35,063 nucleotides of DNA from positions 1 through 35,063 of the forward strand of contig JAUSIT010000011.1 in the NCBI GenBank assembly GCA_030647965.1, written 5' to 3'. This document shows, in pieces, positions 33,712 to 35,063 of this stretch. Within the stretch, counting starts at the first letter, position 1; every line of letters begins with the position of its first letter. This DNA comes from Nanobdellota archaeon (GTDB lineage: Archaea > Nanobdellota > Nanobdellia > Pacearchaeales > GW2011-AR1). Both the position numbers and the translations under genes were made by a program. The notes under the pieces are model-generated. The model saw nothing but the letters and a program-made list of their open reading frames with translations, ran no database searches and was not told the DNA's origin.

Positions 33712-35063
33712 TATTCTTTATCCTCTTCTGCATTCCTAGCATCACAATACCCTGGGTCATATTTATTACAATCCTTGCAAATTTTTTCAAATATATCTTT
33801 AAAATATATGCTCAATGATTCTATTTGAGAATTGCAGGAAACCTGGTTATCATCTTGCATTAATTTTGCAAGATGTTTTTTTATTTCATCCATAGATAAA
33901 TTCAAAGAATTATCGTCTGGAAAAGTTCTGATTTTAACATTTTCTAATTCTTTTTTAATATCAAAATTTTCAGGAGCCACTAAACTTAAATCACTCTCTT
34001 TTAATTTTGGAAATTTTTTATTAAGTTTCTGGGCAAATTCATAAATTTCTGTTATCCCCTTAATTTCATTACTGGTTTTTTCTGCAGAACCCTCACATCG
34101 ATTACATTGCATGCTTTTTTCATTAAAATTAATACAATACTCTGCAGAATGTTTAGTGTTATTAAATTGATTATATCTTAATTCATCCCATTCAATTTCT
34201 GAAATAGTAATATCCTCTCCTGTTCTTTTTATAATCTCTCCTAAAAGCTTTCCTTCTAGCGGGATATTTCTCTTTTTTGATTCTTTTAAAATAATCTCTG
34301 GGAATAATTCACAAGGAATATAAATTCCATTACTCTCCTTTAGTTCAAGATCTTCTAAGCAATTATAATACTTTATTTTATCAAATTCCAACTGCTTTCT
34401 TCCTTCTATAAAATCCTCTAAATTTTGAACTTCTTTTTTAGTTCCTAATGCAGAAACAAACGGCTCAATCCACTTGTAAAACAATTCCATATATTGTTGT
34501 AATTGCATAGGCCCATATTTTGTTTTTATAGTTTTATAACGCCCCTCATTTTTCAAAAGCAAGTCGTTACTGAAATATCGTGCAAAATCAGATTCAATAA
34601 AAAAATTAGTATTTTCTATGGCAGACAAATTTTTAGTTTCATCATTATCTAACAAATTTATTAATTGAGAATAAGAACCTAATATTAATCCAAGAGCATT
34701 AATCTGCTCTTCATTATTTATAGAATCTCCTAATAATTCATATCTTTCAGGTCCTCTTCCCCTTCTATGATTTGACTCTCCTTTTCCACGCATTGCACAT
34801 CCCACAGAAATAGGGGTTAATCCAAATAAATTAAAAGGAATTGCTATTGCATTTTCAAATTGAAATGAATTTATTTTATATTTTGTTGAGCTTAAATTCC
34901 AGTGCATTGAATATCCAGTATGCTTTAATTCTGGAATTGATTTTACAACTCTATCTCTTCCAATCATTAAAGAATCAGTTAATCTTGTTGCAAATCCTTT
35001 ATTAATCAAAATTGGCGGTGTTAAAATCTCAATTTCCGCACCATCAACATAAAACCCATTTCC
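33711..35063 (-). CDS. Pup-ligase/Dop-like amidoligase paralog 3 (putative; 5' end outside window)
   Basis: Reading frame stays open to the window edge: GNGFYVDGAEIEILTPPILINKGFATRL...; the track start (TTG at 35009) is internal to the conserved block. Confidence 0.6.
   Translation of the reverse strand, partial: GNGFYVDGAEIEILTPPILINKGFATRLTDSLMIGRDRVVKSIPELKHTGYSMHWNLSSTKYKINSFQFENAIAIPFNLFGLTPISVGCAMRGKGESNHRRGRGPERYELLGDSINNEEQINALGLILGSYSQLINLLDNDETKNLSAIENTNFFIESDFARYFSNDLLLKNEGRYKTIKTKYGPMQLQQYMELFYKWIEPFVSALGTKKEVQNLEDFIEGRKQLEFDKIKYYNCLEDLELKESNGIYIPCELFPEIILKESKKRNIPLEGKLLGEIIKRTGEDITISEIEWDELRYNQFNNTKHSAEYCINFNEKSMQCNRCEGSAEKTSNEIKGITEIYEFAQKLNKKFPKLKESDLSLVAPENFDIKKELENVKIRTFPDDNSLNLSMDEIKKHLAKLMQDDNQVSCNSQIESLSIYFKDIFEKICKDCNKYDPGYCDARNAEEDKE

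Noticed and set aside
30397-34044. Plus-strand ORFs 30397-30627, 32265-32480 and 33832-34044
   Set aside because: Antisense to the amidoligase operon; no independent support.

Overview
AT-rich archaeal chromosome window. The lineage looks DPANN-like (Pacearchaeota/Woesearchaeota style) from gene content: TrmY, PCNA, Hjc, pyruvoyl arginine decarboxylase, an archaeal S-layer N-terminus and a PriS-PriL-like fused primase. The lineage call is inference. Housekeeping genes: pcn, primase, hjc, pdaD, class II lysS, acylphosphatase, trmY. A large part of the window encodes secreted or membrane proteins: prepilin-like proteins with KKAQ-type N-termini, Cys-rich secreted proteins, an HtrA-like protease and a ComEA-like HhH protein. 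There are two toxin-antitoxin-like loci. The strongest candidate for an undescribed system is a tightly packed minus-strand operon at 28092-35063, still open at the window edge. It has three tandem paralogs whose motif order resembles the glutamine-synthetase-fold Pup-ligase/Dop (PafA) amidoligase superfamily. They are followed by a membrane protein with an FG-GAP-like Ca site and a cytosolic class-A beta-lactamase-fold protein. The paralogs share long blocks that are identical at nucleotide level, separated by very divergent segments, which suggests gene conversion. Other notable structure: a 1.6 kb cassette bounded by 41-bp perfect inverted repeats; a dispersed hairpin element family with covarying stems; a 53-aa histone-fold-like gene overlapping the 3' end of lysS out of frame (absent from the ORF track); a 49-aa ORF with a near-ideal Shine-Dalgarno; and a hairpin-rich leader of the S-layer gene. 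All homology calls are by eye; no searches were run.
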